NCBI RefSeq assembly: GCF_036038375.1
Contig: NZ_CP107935.1
Span: forward strand, 806,001-870,000
Reading direction: 5' to 3'
Source of the DNA: Streptomyces sp. NBC_00414
GTDB lineage: Bacteria > Actinomycetota > Actinomycetes > Streptomycetales > Streptomycetaceae
DNA: 64,000 nt
Shown: positions 48,249 to 56,823 of the stretch, in pieces
How positions within the stretch are numbered: the stretch's first letter is position 1
Layout of the letters: the number at the start of each line of letters is the position of its first letter
Notes under the pieces: model-generated
Database searches by the model: none
What the model saw: the letters and a program-made list of their open reading frames with translations, nothing else
What the model was told of the DNA's origin: nothing
Position numbers and translations under genes: made by a program

Positions 48249-49292
48249 TCAGACCGCCGACGGCGCCGAGGTGCTCCCGCGGACGACGAGGCGCGGCGTC
48301 ATGGTCGTCTGCACGGCGTGTTCGCGGTGGCCCTCCACCCGCTCGATGAGCAGCCGTGCGGCCGTGGCCCCCATGTTGTGCCCGGCCTGGTCGACGCTGG
48401 TGAGCTGCACGGTGGCGAGGTCCGCGATGGCGGTGTTGTTGTAGCCCACGAGCGAGACGTCCTCCGGGACCCGCAGTCCCAGTTCGTGGGCCGCCCGCCA
48501 GACGCCGAGCGCGGCCACGTCGGCTCCCGTCATGATCGCGGTGGGCCGGTCCCCCGCGGTCAGCAGGCTCATACCGGCCTTGTGACCGCCTTCGTCTGAG
48601 TACGACGTCCGGCAGATCTGTGTGTGCTCCGCCAGCTGGTTGCGGCCCATCGCCTCGGCGTACCCGTTGCTCAGGACGATCTCAGGCGTACGGGCCCACT
48701 TGCTCGACCGGGTGCCGGGAGAGGAGACCAGCGCGATGTTGCGGTGCCCGAGGGACACCAGGTGGTCGACGACGAGCCCGGCTCCGGAGCCGTCGGCGTC
48801 GACGACGGAGTCATGCAGGTCGGAGGCGTCGTGGTGGCCGATGACGACGGTGGGCGTGGACTGGGCGGTGGACAGCACTTCGGAGCGCTGCGTGCTGGGG
48901 GCGATCAGGACGAGGCCGTCCATCTGCCGGTCGACCATGGACCGGATGGTCTTGCCCTGGGTCTCGGCGTCGAAGCCCGCGGCGCCGATGAGCACGGTGT
49001 ACTCGCTGTCCCGCAGTTCGTCGCGGATGCCGTCGAGGATGTCGGCGAAGAAGGTGTTGCGGATGTTGTCCAGCAGGATGCCGATGGTGTATGTCCGGCC
49101 GCGCATTCCACGTGCCGCGGCATGGGGCCGGTAGTCCAGCTCCGCCATGGCGGTCCTGACCTTCTCCTGCATGGCCGCGCTGACCCCGTACGCGTTGCGC
49201 ATGACCTTGGAGACCGCCGCAGTGGACACCCCCGCGTGACGCGCGACATCCGTGATCGTCACGCGCTTCTTCCGCTGTGATCCCTGCTGCAT
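48249..49292 (-). CDS. LacI family regulator of the rhamnoside locus
   Basis: A 347-residue repressor. The HTH is VTITDVARHAGVSTAAVSKVMRNAYGV, followed by RPHAAARGMRGRTYTIGILLDNIRNTFFADIL and an effector domain ending SLVGYNNTAIADLATVQLTSVDQ. ATG 49292 has GGGGG about eight bases upstream; a GTG two codons earlier is possible. It diverges from the sugar ABC operon, with AACGTT-centred sites near each promoter. Confidence 0.92.
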   Translation of the reverse strand: MQQGSQRKKRVTITDVARHAGVSTAAVSKVMRNAYGVSAAMQEKVRTAMAELDYRPHAAARGMRGRTYTIGILLDNIRNTFFADILDGIRDELRDSEYTVLIGAAGFDAETQGKTIRSMVDRQMDGLVLIAPSTQRSEVLSTAQSTPTVVIGHHDASDLHDSVVDADGSGAGLVVDHLVSLGHRNIALVSSPGTRSSKWARTPEIVLSNGYAEAMGRNQLAEHTQICRTSYSDEGGHKAGMSLLTAGDRPTAIMTGADVAALGVWRAAHELGLRVPEDVSLVGYNNTAIADLATVQLTSVDQAGHNMGATAARLLIERVEGHREHAVQTTMTPRLVVRGSTSAPSAV

Positions 49293-49323
49293 GCCCACTG
49301 CCCCCTGGGGTGCTGTCCTACTG

Positions 49324-49339
49324 AGGACAACGTTCTACA
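49324..49339. promoter_or_regulatory. AACGTT-type LacI operator, regulator side
   Basis: GGACAACGTTCTACAG; the reverse complement shares AGAACGTT and a following T with the site at 49451. It is 32 bases from the LacI start. Confidence 0.5.
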
Positions 49340-49445
49340 GGATGAACCAGTTCGGGCGCCAGATGTAGTCGGTTTTCCGGTGGCGTTGCGGCGCGATGTC
49401 TTGACGAGGGCTTTGACGGCGTGCACTGTGGTGCGCACTTCGACG

Positions 49446-49461
49446 TAGAGAACGTTATACA
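49446..49461. promoter_or_regulatory. AACGTT-type LacI operator, operon side
   Basis: GTAGAGAACGTTATAC with central CG. It lies 73 bases before the binding-protein start and 122 bp from the other site. Paired sites could allow looping; inferred. Confidence 0.55.
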
Positions 49462-49533
49462 CAACTCTCGTCCCGAGACTTTTCGCAGGCCTTCGCCGTG
49501 CGCCTCCGTTCAACGATGACAGGGAGCCATGCC

Positions 49534-50850
49534 GTGACCACCTCCACGACCTCCGCCAGAAGGGCCCGCCTCGCCGGCCTGACCGCGAGCGCCGCCGCCA
49601 TGGGCGTCCTCGTGTCCGCCTGCGGAGGAACGGGCGGAGGCTCGTCCTCGTCGCCCGAGAACTTCAGCTACCTGAGCGTCACGGAGAACACCACCGTCAA
49701 GACGGCGCTGACCACCCTGTCCAAGGGTGAGTGCAGGACCGCCGACGACGCCCTGCCGCTCAAGGTGGAGACCGTGCCGCAGGCGAGCCTGGACCAGAAG
49801 CTGCAGTTGCTGGCGGGGCAGGACGCGCTGCCGGTCCAGTTCGCGGCGGGCAACGCCCCGGCGCTGACGCAGCAGTTGTACAGGTCCGGCAAGGTCGCCG
49901 ACCTGGAGGCCGAGCTCAAGTCACTCGGCGTCTACGACCAGTTGGAGCCCGCCGCCGTCTCCACCGTCAAGGCGCTGTACGGCGGCAAGGTGGAGGTCCT
50001 GCCGTACGAGTACAACATCGAGGGGATCTTCTACAACAAGAAGATCTTCAGCGCCAACGGACTGACCGTGCCCGGCACCTGGACCGAACTGGTCGCGGCT
50101 GCCGGGAAGTTGGAGGCCAAGGGCATCCAGCCGTTCTCCGCCTCGGGCCAGCAGGGGTGGCCGTTGACCCGTCTCATCAGCGGCTATCTCTACCGCAGCC
50201 TGGGACCTGACGCCCTGCAGGCCGTGGCCGACGGCAAGGCCGAGCTGACGGACCCCGCATACGTCAAGGCCGCCCAGGAAGTGGCCGACCTGGGCAAGAA
50301 GGGCTACTTCGGCAAGGGTGTCGGCTCAATCGACTACGACACCTCCATGAACGAGTTCCTCAACGGCAAGGCCGGCATGCTCTACATGGGCAGCTGGGCG
50401 CTGGCGAACATCGCCGACGAGAAGCAGAACAAGGTGGGGGCCGAGAACGTCGGCTTCATGCCCTTCCCGGCCGTCGAGGGCGGCAAGGGTTCGATCGAGC
50501 AGTACCCCTCCAACGTCGGCCTGGGGATCACGCTCGGCGCCAAGTCCTTCGACAGGAAGACCGGCGCCTGGGTGTCCTGCATCGCCGAGAACTACGGCAG
50601 CACCGCCCTGAAGGACCAGGGGGCCATCTCCGGCTTCAAGGTCAACACCCCGGTGGAGGACGGCAACGAGGTCACCGGTCAGGTCCGCGAGACCATCAGC
50701 GCGTCGAAGCGGAACGTGCTCTGGTTCGAGGCCCTGTTCTCCACCAAGGCGACCACGGTCAGCCAGAGCAACGCGGCCGGCCTGGTCGCGGGCAGCCTGA
50801 GCCCCGAGAAGTTCATGCGGACCGTGCAGGACGCCCTGGCCGAGAAGTGA
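49534..50850 (+). CDS. Sugar-binding lipoprotein of ABC transporter
   Basis: A 438-residue lipoprotein. GTG 49534 has AGGGAG seven bases upstream and opens a signal peptide (RRARLAGLTASAAAMGVLVSACGG) with lipobox VSAC. The mature part matches CUT1 binding proteins (KVEVLPYEYNIEGIFYNKKIF, GWPLTRLISGYLYRSLG, MGSWALANIAD). First gene of an ABC-rhamnosidase operon. Ligand likely a rhamnose-containing di- or oligosaccharide. Confidence 0.92.
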   Translation: MTTSTTSARRARLAGLTASAAAMGVLVSACGGTGGGSSSSPENFSYLSVTENTTVKTALTTLSKGECRTADDALPLKVETVPQASLDQKLQLLAGQDALPVQFAAGNAPALTQQLYRSGKVADLEAELKSLGVYDQLEPAAVSTVKALYGGKVEVLPYEYNIEGIFYNKKIFSANGLTVPGTWTELVAAAGKLEAKGIQPFSASGQQGWPLTRLISGYLYRSLGPDALQAVADGKAELTDPAYVKAAQEVADLGKKGYFGKGVGSIDYDTSMNEFLNGKAGMLYMGSWALANIADEKQNKVGAENVGFMPFPAVEGGKGSIEQYPSNVGLGITLGAKSFDRKTGAWVSCIAENYGSTALKDQGAISGFKVNTPVEDGNEVTGQVRETISASKRNVLWFEALFSTKATTVSQSNAAGLVAGSLSPEKFMRTVQDALAEK

Positions 50851-50918
50851 GGCGGACGGGCCCGGTGACCGGGCCCCGCCGACGACAGCCTGACACCTCA
50901 TGAACTGGACACCCCTCC

Positions 50919-51803
50919 ATGCACCGCGTACTCGGTGACCGCAAGGCGGTCCTGATCCTCCTCGGTCCCGCCCTGCTCGTCTACTCCCTGATCATGCTGG
51001 TCCCCATGGTGTGGTCCTTCGGGTACTCGTTCACCAAGGGCAACACCATCGAGGGGTTCACCGGCAACGGCCTGGGCAACTTCGAGCGCCTGTTCTCCGA
51101 CCCCGCCGTGCGGGACGCCCTGTGGTTCACCGCCAAGTACGCGGTCGTCGTGACCGTCGGCCAGGTCGTCGCCGGCTATCTGCTGGCCCTGCTGTACGTG
51201 TTCTTCCTCAAGCGGGCCTCCGCGCTCGTCCGCACCCTGGTGTTCTTCCCCGTCGTCCTGCCCACGGTGGCCGTCGGCCTGCTCTTCCAGAAGTTCTTCC
51301 AGGTGGCCCCGCAGACCGGCCCGGTCAACTCCCTGCTCAACGCCGTCGGCCTGGACTCGGTCGACTGGTTCGGCAGCGCGGGACACGCCTTCTGGGTCCT
51401 GATCGTCATGGACATCTGGCGCTCCATGGGCTTCTACGCCGTGCTGCTCTTCGCCGGCCTGGTGGACATCCCCGAGGAGGTGCTGGAGTCCGCCCGCCTC
51501 GACGGGGCGTCCGGCCTGCGCCTGGTGCGCCACATCGTCCTGCCGATGTCGTTCCCGGTGCTGATGTCGTCGGTCATCTTCAGCGTCAACGGCACGCTCA
51601 AGGTCTTCGACTCCATCGTCGCGCTGACGGGCGGCGGCCCCGGCAGCGGGACCACACCACTGACCCTGTACATGTTCCAGACGTCGTTCACCTACGGCGA
51701 CTACGGCTACGGCAGCACGATCGCGCTGCTGCTGACCGTCGTCTGTCTCCTGGTGACCCTGGTCGTCTTCCGCGTCTCGCGGCGCGACCTCACGGAGGGC
51801 TGA
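50919..51803 (+). CDS. Sugar ABC transporter permease (MalF type)
   Basis: A 294-residue permease with six helices. The EAA loop is ESARLDGASGLRLVRHIVLPMSFPVLMS, with the GPGSGTTPLTLYMFQTSF loop typical of CUT1. It follows the binding protein by 68 bases and precedes its partner by four bases. Confidence 0.93.
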   Translation: MHRVLGDRKAVLILLGPALLVYSLIMLVPMVWSFGYSFTKGNTIEGFTGNGLGNFERLFSDPAVRDALWFTAKYAVVVTVGQVVAGYLLALLYVFFLKRASALVRTLVFFPVVLPTVAVGLLFQKFFQVAPQTGPVNSLLNAVGLDSVDWFGSAGHAFWVLIVMDIWRSMGFYAVLLFAGLVDIPEEVLESARLDGASGLRLVRHIVLPMSFPVLMSSVIFSVNGTLKVFDSIVALTGGGPGSGTTPLTLYMFQTSFTYGDYGYGSTIALLLTVVCLLVTLVVFRVSRRDLTEG

Positions 51804-51807
51804 ACCC

Positions 51808-52722
51808 ATGGCCATCGACACGCCTCTCAAGACATCGGCGGGCCGAGGCGCCGGCCGGGGCTCCACCGGCGGGTCGGCACGTCCTGCCGGACGCCGGGGC
51901 CCGGGCCGCCGCCTGTGGGTGAAATCCGTCGTCGCACTGCTGCTGGTCGTCGAGGTCTGTCCGCTGGTCTGGATGTTCCTGACCTCGCTGAAGTCCAACG
52001 ACGACTACCTCAACAACTCCACCTGGTCGCTGCCCACCACATGGGAGTGGGGCAACTACACCGACGCCTGGACCACCGGGCACATCGGCCTGTACGTGCA
52101 GAACAGCCTGCTCGCCGTCCTGCCGGCGCTCGTGCTGATCCTGCTGCTGGGCACCGCGGCCGGGTTCGCCCTCCAGGTCATGGTGTGGAAGGGCCGCAGT
52201 CTGACCCTGCTGGTCTTCCTCACAGGCATGATGGTCCCCGCGCAGATGATCCTGCTGCCCCTGTTCACGGTGTACTTCCAGGCCGGTCTGTCCGGCACGC
52301 TGTGGCCGCTGATCCTGACCTACACGGGCACCGGTCTGCCGCTGACGGTGTTCATGATGGCCACCTACTACAAGACCGTCCCGCGCGAGCTGTTCGAGGC
52401 GGCCACCATCGACGGCGCGGGCATCCTGCGCGCCTTCTGGACCATCAGCCTGCCCATGGTCCGCAACGCGATCCTGACCGTCGGCCTGGTGCAGTTCTTC
52501 TTCATCTGGAACGACCTGCTGATCGCGCTGACCTTCACCAACAGCCAGGACCTGCGCACCATCCAGGTCGGCCTGCTCAACTTCACCGGCGACTTCGGGG
52601 CCACCCGGTACGGCCCGCTGTTCGCCGCCATCTGCATCAACGTCTTCGGCACCCTGGTGATCTACCTCTTCCTCAACCAGAAGGTGATGAAGGGCCTCAC
52701 CTCGGGAGCCGTCAAGGGTTGA
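51808..52722 (+). CDS. Sugar ABC transporter permease (MalG type)
   Basis: A 304-residue permease with a Gly/Arg-rich cytoplasmic start (GRGAGRGSTGGSARPAG), six helices and EAA loop EAATIDGAGILRAFWTISLPMVRNAI. It ends 69 bases before the rhamnosidase. No dedicated ATPase, so a shared MsiK-type ATPase is expected. Confidence 0.93.
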   Translation: MAIDTPLKTSAGRGAGRGSTGGSARPAGRRGPGRRLWVKSVVALLLVVEVCPLVWMFLTSLKSNDDYLNNSTWSLPTTWEWGNYTDAWTTGHIGLYVQNSLLAVLPALVLILLLGTAAGFALQVMVWKGRSLTLLVFLTGMMVPAQMILLPLFTVYFQAGLSGTLWPLILTYTGTGLPLTVFMMATYYKTVPRELFEAATIDGAGILRAFWTISLPMVRNAILTVGLVQFFFIWNDLLIALTFTNSQDLRTIQVGLLNFTGDFGATRYGPLFAAICINVFGTLVIYLFLNQKVMKGLTSGAVKG

Positions 52723-52791
52723 CGGCCGCGCCCCTCCGCACCGGCCCGGCGCCGGCCGTCCACGCCCACATCCATGGAAGGTCCCCCGCCC

Positions 52792-55407
52792 ATGTCCTCT
52801 CAGCCTGCCCCGGATCAGCCTGCCCCGGTCACCTTCGAGCACCTGCCGGACGCCCTCGGTATCGGCGTCGCCCGGCCACGCCTGACCTGGCGTCTGCCGC
52901 ACGGCTCGGTCGTCCAGGACGCCTACGAGGTGGAACTCGACCGAGGCGGAGTCGTCCACCGCACCGGCCGGACGGCCCACCCGGATCAGGTGCTCGTACC
53001 CTGGCCCGGCCGGCCTCTCGGCTCCCGCGAACGGGTCGACGTACGCGTACGGGTGTGGGTGGACGGTTCCCCGGAGCCGACCGGCTGGAGCGAGCCCGGA
53101 ACGGTCGAGGCAGGGCTCCTGAACGCGGCCGACTGGAGTGCCGTACCGGTCGGAGCGGCCTGGACCGAGGACCCCGACAGCGACCGGCGGCCCGCCCGCG
53201 TCCGCAGGAGTTTCACCCTCGACGCCCCGGTGCGCCGCGCCCGGCTGTACGTCACCGCCCATGGTGTGTACGAGGCCGAGATCAACGGCCGCCGGGTCGG
53301 CGACGACATCCTCTCCCCGGGGTGGACCGTGTACGGCGAGCGCCTGCGCTACTACACCCATGACGTCACCGAGCACCTCGTGCCGGGCTCCAACACCATC
53401 GGAGCCTGGCTCGGGGACGGCTGGTACCGCGGCCACATCGGCTTCGACGGCGGCTACCGGAACCTGTACGGCAGCGACCAGTCCCTCCTCGCCCAGCTCG
53501 AAGTCACCCTCGCCGACGGCACCACGACGGTCGTCGCCACCGACGGCTCCTGGCAGGCCGCGCCCGGCCCGATCCTCTTCAGCGGCCTCTACGAGGGCGA
53601 GACCTTCGACGCACGCCTGCACGACCCCGCCTGGTCCACCCCTCAACACGGCTCCGAGGAGGCCGAGTCGTGGACGGCGGTGGCGACCCGTACCCGCGAC
53701 CCGCACACCCTGGTCGCTCCCAAGGGCGCCCCCGTCCGCCGCACCCAGGAACTCCCGCCCGCCACCGTCACCCCCAAGGGCGACGGCCGCCACGTCCTGG
53801 ACTTCGGCCAGAACCTCGTCGGCCGGCTGCGCATCACCGTCGACGGGCCCGAAGGCACGACCGTCACCCTGCGCCACGCCGAGGTCCTCCAGGACGGCGA
53901 ACTCGCCACCCGCCCCCTGCGCGGGGCGGCGTCCACCGACACCTACGTCCTCGACGGCTCCGGCTCGCAGACCTGGGAACCGCGCTTCACCCTGCACGGC
54001 TTCCGTTACGCCGAAGTCACCGGCTGGCCCGGCGAGTTGACCGCGAACGACGTGACGGCCCGGGTGTACCACACCGACATGACCCGGACCGGCTGGTTCG
54101 AGTGCAGCGACCCCATGGTCAACCGGCTGCACGAGAACGTCGTGTGGAGCATGCGCGGCAACTTCGTCGACATCCCCACCGACTGCCCCCAGCGCGACGA
54201 ACGCCTCGGCTGGACCGGCGACATCCAGGTCTTCGCCCCCACCGCGTCCTTCCTGTTCGACTGCGCCGGCATGCTCGACTCCTGGCTGGACGACGTCGCC
54301 GTGGAACAACTGCCCGACGGAACGATCCCCTGGTACGTGCCGGTCATCCCCGGCGGACCGCAGTGGACGCCGATCCAGCCGGGCGCCGCCTGGGGCGATG
54401 TCGCCACCCTCACCCCATGGGTGCTCCACCAGCGCTTCGGCGACCTGGAACTGCTGCGCCGGCACTTCCCCATGGGCCGCGCCTGGGTGGACCTCATGGA
54501 CCGGCTGGCGGGTGAGAGCCGCCTGTGGGACTCCGGGCACCAACTCGGCGACTGGCTCGACCCGATCGCCCCGCCGGACGACCCGGCGGGCGCCCGCACC
54601 GACCGCTACCTGGTGGCGACCGCGTACTTCGCCCACTCGGCCCGCCACCTCCAGTGGTCGGCCCGGGAACTCGGCCGCACGGACCTGGCCGAGCGGTACG
54701 GGCGGCTCGCGGACGAAGTCACCCTCGCCTTCAGAGCCCGCTATGTGCGAGCGGACGGCCGTATGACCAGTGACGCCCCGACCGCGTACTCGGTGGCTCT
54801 GGTCTTCGGTCTGCTGGACGACGCCCAGCAGCGCCGACGGGCGGGTGACCGCCTCGCGGAACTGGTGCTCCGGGACGACGCCCGGATCGCCACCGGCTTC
54901 GTCGGCACCCCGCTGATCTGCGACGCGCTGACCGACACCGGGCACTTGGACGTGGCCTACCGGCTGCTGACCCAGACCCAGTGCCCGTCATGGCTCTACA
55001 CGGTGTCCATGGGCGCGACCACCATCTGGGAGCGCTGGGACAGCCTCCTCCCGGACGGCACCCTCAACTCCGGCGGCATGACCTCCTTCAACCACTACGC
55101 GCTGGGTGCCGTCGCCGACTGGCTGCACCGGGTCGTCGCCGGCCTCGACCTCGCCTCCCCCGGCTACCGCACACTGCGTTTCGCACCGCGGCCGGGTGGT
55201 GGCATCACCTGGGCCAGGGCCCGCCACGAGACGCCCTACGGCCGGGCCGCCATCTCCTGGGAACTGACCGCCTCGGGCATGACCGCGGAGATCACGGTCC
55301 CCGACGGCTGCCGGGGCCTGGTCGAACTGCCCGGCCACACTCCGCTGACCGTGGGCCCCGGCCGACACCGTCTCGACACCCGCGACCTCCAACGCGGCGC
55401 CGCCTGA
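52792..55407 (+). CDS. GH78 alpha-L-rhamnosidase
   Basis: An 871-residue cytoplasmic enzyme removing terminal L-rhamnose with inversion. N-terminal beta domains (1-330) include YVTAHGVYEAEINGRRVGDDILSPGWTVY and the AWLGDGWYRG region. The catalytic (alpha/alpha)6 barrel has DIPTDCPQRDERLGWTGDIQVFAPTASFLFD with the catalytic acid Glu in RDERLGW, and TTIWERWDS with the base Glu. A C-terminal beta domain ends in LVELPGHTPLTVGPG. ATG 52792 is preferred over ATG 52774 because GGAAGG lies upstream. No signal peptide: it acts on imported rhamnosides. Confidence 0.94.
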   Translation: MSSQPAPDQPAPVTFEHLPDALGIGVARPRLTWRLPHGSVVQDAYEVELDRGGVVHRTGRTAHPDQVLVPWPGRPLGSRERVDVRVRVWVDGSPEPTGWSEPGTVEAGLLNAADWSAVPVGAAWTEDPDSDRRPARVRRSFTLDAPVRRARLYVTAHGVYEAEINGRRVGDDILSPGWTVYGERLRYYTHDVTEHLVPGSNTIGAWLGDGWYRGHIGFDGGYRNLYGSDQSLLAQLEVTLADGTTTVVATDGSWQAAPGPILFSGLYEGETFDARLHDPAWSTPQHGSEEAESWTAVATRTRDPHTLVAPKGAPVRRTQELPPATVTPKGDGRHVLDFGQNLVGRLRITVDGPEGTTVTLRHAEVLQDGELATRPLRGAASTDTYVLDGSGSQTWEPRFTLHGFRYAEVTGWPGELTANDVTARVYHTDMTRTGWFECSDPMVNRLHENVVWSMRGNFVDIPTDCPQRDERLGWTGDIQVFAPTASFLFDCAGMLDSWLDDVAVEQLPDGTIPWYVPVIPGGPQWTPIQPGAAWGDVATLTPWVLHQRFGDLELLRRHFPMGRAWVDLMDRLAGESRLWDSGHQLGDWLDPIAPPDDPAGARTDRYLVATAYFAHSARHLQWSARELGRTDLAERYGRLADEVTLAFRARYVRADGRMTSDAPTAYSVALVFGLLDDAQQRRRAGDRLAELVLRDDARIATGFVGTPLICDALTDTGHLDVAYRLLTQTQCPSWLYTVSMGATTIWERWDSLLPDGTLNSGGMTSFNHYALGAVADWLHRVVAGLDLASPGYRTLRFAPRPGGGITWARARHETPYGRAAISWELTASGMTAEITVPDGCRGLVELPGHTPLTVGPGRHRLDTRDLQRGAA

Positions 55408-55542
55408 CCCCGCCCGCGCCGCCCGGCGGGCCGACGCCCGTTCGGCGTTTGTCGAAGACCGGTGATATTGCCGATGGCCGCGCCCTCTGAGCGGCCCGAC
55501 AGTGGCACGGCCGGCCACCGGTCGGCGCCGTCGGCAGAGCTG

Positions 55543-55581
55543 CCGGACGTGGCACGCGGGTTCTCCCCGTGCCACGTCCGG
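55543..55581 (+). terminator. Hairpin after the rhamnosidase gene
   Basis: CCGGACGTGGCACG (55543-55556) pairs perfectly with 55568-55581; the 11-base loop contains a GGG/CCC inner pair. It is 136 bases beyond the rhamnosidase stop and 38 before the cutinase start, so it may be a terminator or a cutinase leader structure. Confidence 0.6.
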
Positions 55582-55618
55582 TCCGGCGGTTCGTCACGGC
55601 CGAGAGGACGACTTCGTC

Positions 55619-56581
55619 GTGCAGCAGCACTCGCAGAACAGCTCACCCACCCCCGGGACGGTCCCGCCCGTGTCCGCCGTCCGCAGCCCTCGCGGCCGCG
55701 GAGGGCAGGCCGCGAAGCGGATCACCGGCGCCGTCGCGGCGCTCGCCGCCGTCGTGGGCCTCAGTTCCCTGGCGACTCCGGGGGCCCATGCCGCGGACAA
55801 CCCCTACGAGCGCGGCCCCGCCCCCACCACGTCGAGCATCGAGGCGGCACGCGGCTCGTACAGCGTGTCCCAGACGAGCGTCTCGTCGCTGTCGGTCACC
55901 GGTTTCGGCGGCGGGACCGTGTACTACCCGACGAGCACCAGCGACGGGACGTTCGGCGCGGTGGCCATCTCGCCCGGGTACACCGGAACCCAGTCCTCGA
56001 TCTCGTGGCTGGGCCCACGGCTGGCCTCCCAGGGCTTCGTGGTGTTCACCATCGACACCCTGACGACCCTGGACCAGCCCGACTCGCGCGGCCGCCAACT
56101 GCTGGCCGCGCTGGACTACCTCACCGGGCGCAGCAGTGTGCGTACCCGGATCGACAGCAGCCGGCTCGCGGTGGCGGGGCACTCGATGGGAGGCGGCGGC
56201 AGCCTCGAAGCCGCCAAGTCCCGCCCCGCCCTCCAGGCGGCGATCCCGCTGACCCCGTGGAACACCGACAAGTCCTGGCCGGAGGTCACCACACCCACCC
56301 TGATCTTCGGAGCGGACGGCGACACGATCGCCCCCGTCGCCTCGCACGCGGAGCCGTTCTACGGAAGCCTGCCGTCGTCGACCGACAAGGCGTACCTGGA
56401 GCTCAACGGCGCGACGCACTTCACGCCGAACTCGTCCGACACGACGATCGCGAAGTACAGCATTTCCTGGCTCAAGCGGTTCGTGGACAACGACACCCGC
56501 TACGAGCAGTTCCTCTGCCCGCTGCCGCGGCCGAGCCTGACCATCGAGGAGTACCGGGGCAACTGCCCCCACACTTCCTGA
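55619..56581 (+). CDS. Secreted cutinase/polyester hydrolase (PET-hydrolase-like)
   Basis: A 320-residue exported serine hydrolase. GTG 55619 opens a basic n-region and an Ala-rich h-region with cleavage expected after AHA at about 58. The mature part begins [18 protein letters not shown], as in Thermobifida and Saccharomonospora cutinases. Catalytic Ser189 is in GHSMGGGG, Asp235 in GADGDTIAP, His267 in [10 protein letters not shown]. Tyr121 (SPGYTGTQ) and Met190 form the oxyanion site, Trp214 (LTPWNTDK) lies by the active site, and Cys300-Cys316 can form the C-terminal disulfide. It hydrolyses cutin and probably synthetic polyesters. Monocistronic. Confidence 0.93.
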   Translation: MQQHSQNSSPTPGTVPPVSAVRSPRGRGGQAAKRITGAVAALAAVVGLSSLATPGAHAADNPYERGPAPTTSSIEAARGSYSVSQTSVSSLSVTGFGGGTVYYPTSTSDGTFGAVAISPGYTGTQSSISWLGPRLASQGFVVFTIDTLTTLDQPDSRGRQLLAALDYLTGRSSVRTRIDSSRLAVAGHSMGGGGSLEAAKSRPALQAAIPLTPWNTDKSWPEVTTPTLIFGADGDTIAPVASHAEPFYGSLPSSTDKAYLELNGATHFTPNSSDTTIAKYSISWLKRFVDNDTRYEQFLCPLPRPSLTIEEYRGNCPHTS

Positions 56582-56823
56582 GGTCGGCAGACACACGAGC
56601 ACGGCGGCACGGACGAGAGCAGCCGGTGGGCGGTCGCGCGGGGAACGCGGCCGTCCACCGGCGCTGTGCGGGCACACAGAACTGCGGGGGCGCCGCTGGG
56701 CAGGCGCACACGGGAGCTCCCGGCCAAGGCCGCGTCGGCGCAGGTGGGAGGGGGAAATCGCGCGACAGGAGGCGGCGGACGGACAGCTTCCGCCCCTGGC
56801 CCCGCGAAAGTAACGTCACAGGG

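Noticed and set aside
51790..54945. Long minus-strand open frame of about 1050 codons opposite the ABC permease and rhamnosidase
   Set aside because: Its composition is the usual antisense shadow in high-GC DNA (Gly/Val/Asp/Arg-rich, no domain motifs), and the plus strand carries clear genes.
55462..56823. In-frame extension of the LAL regulator back to 55462
   Set aside because: It would cover the cutinase in another frame and reads as Arg/Pro-rich low-complexity sequence; the regulator begins at MTGRTN.
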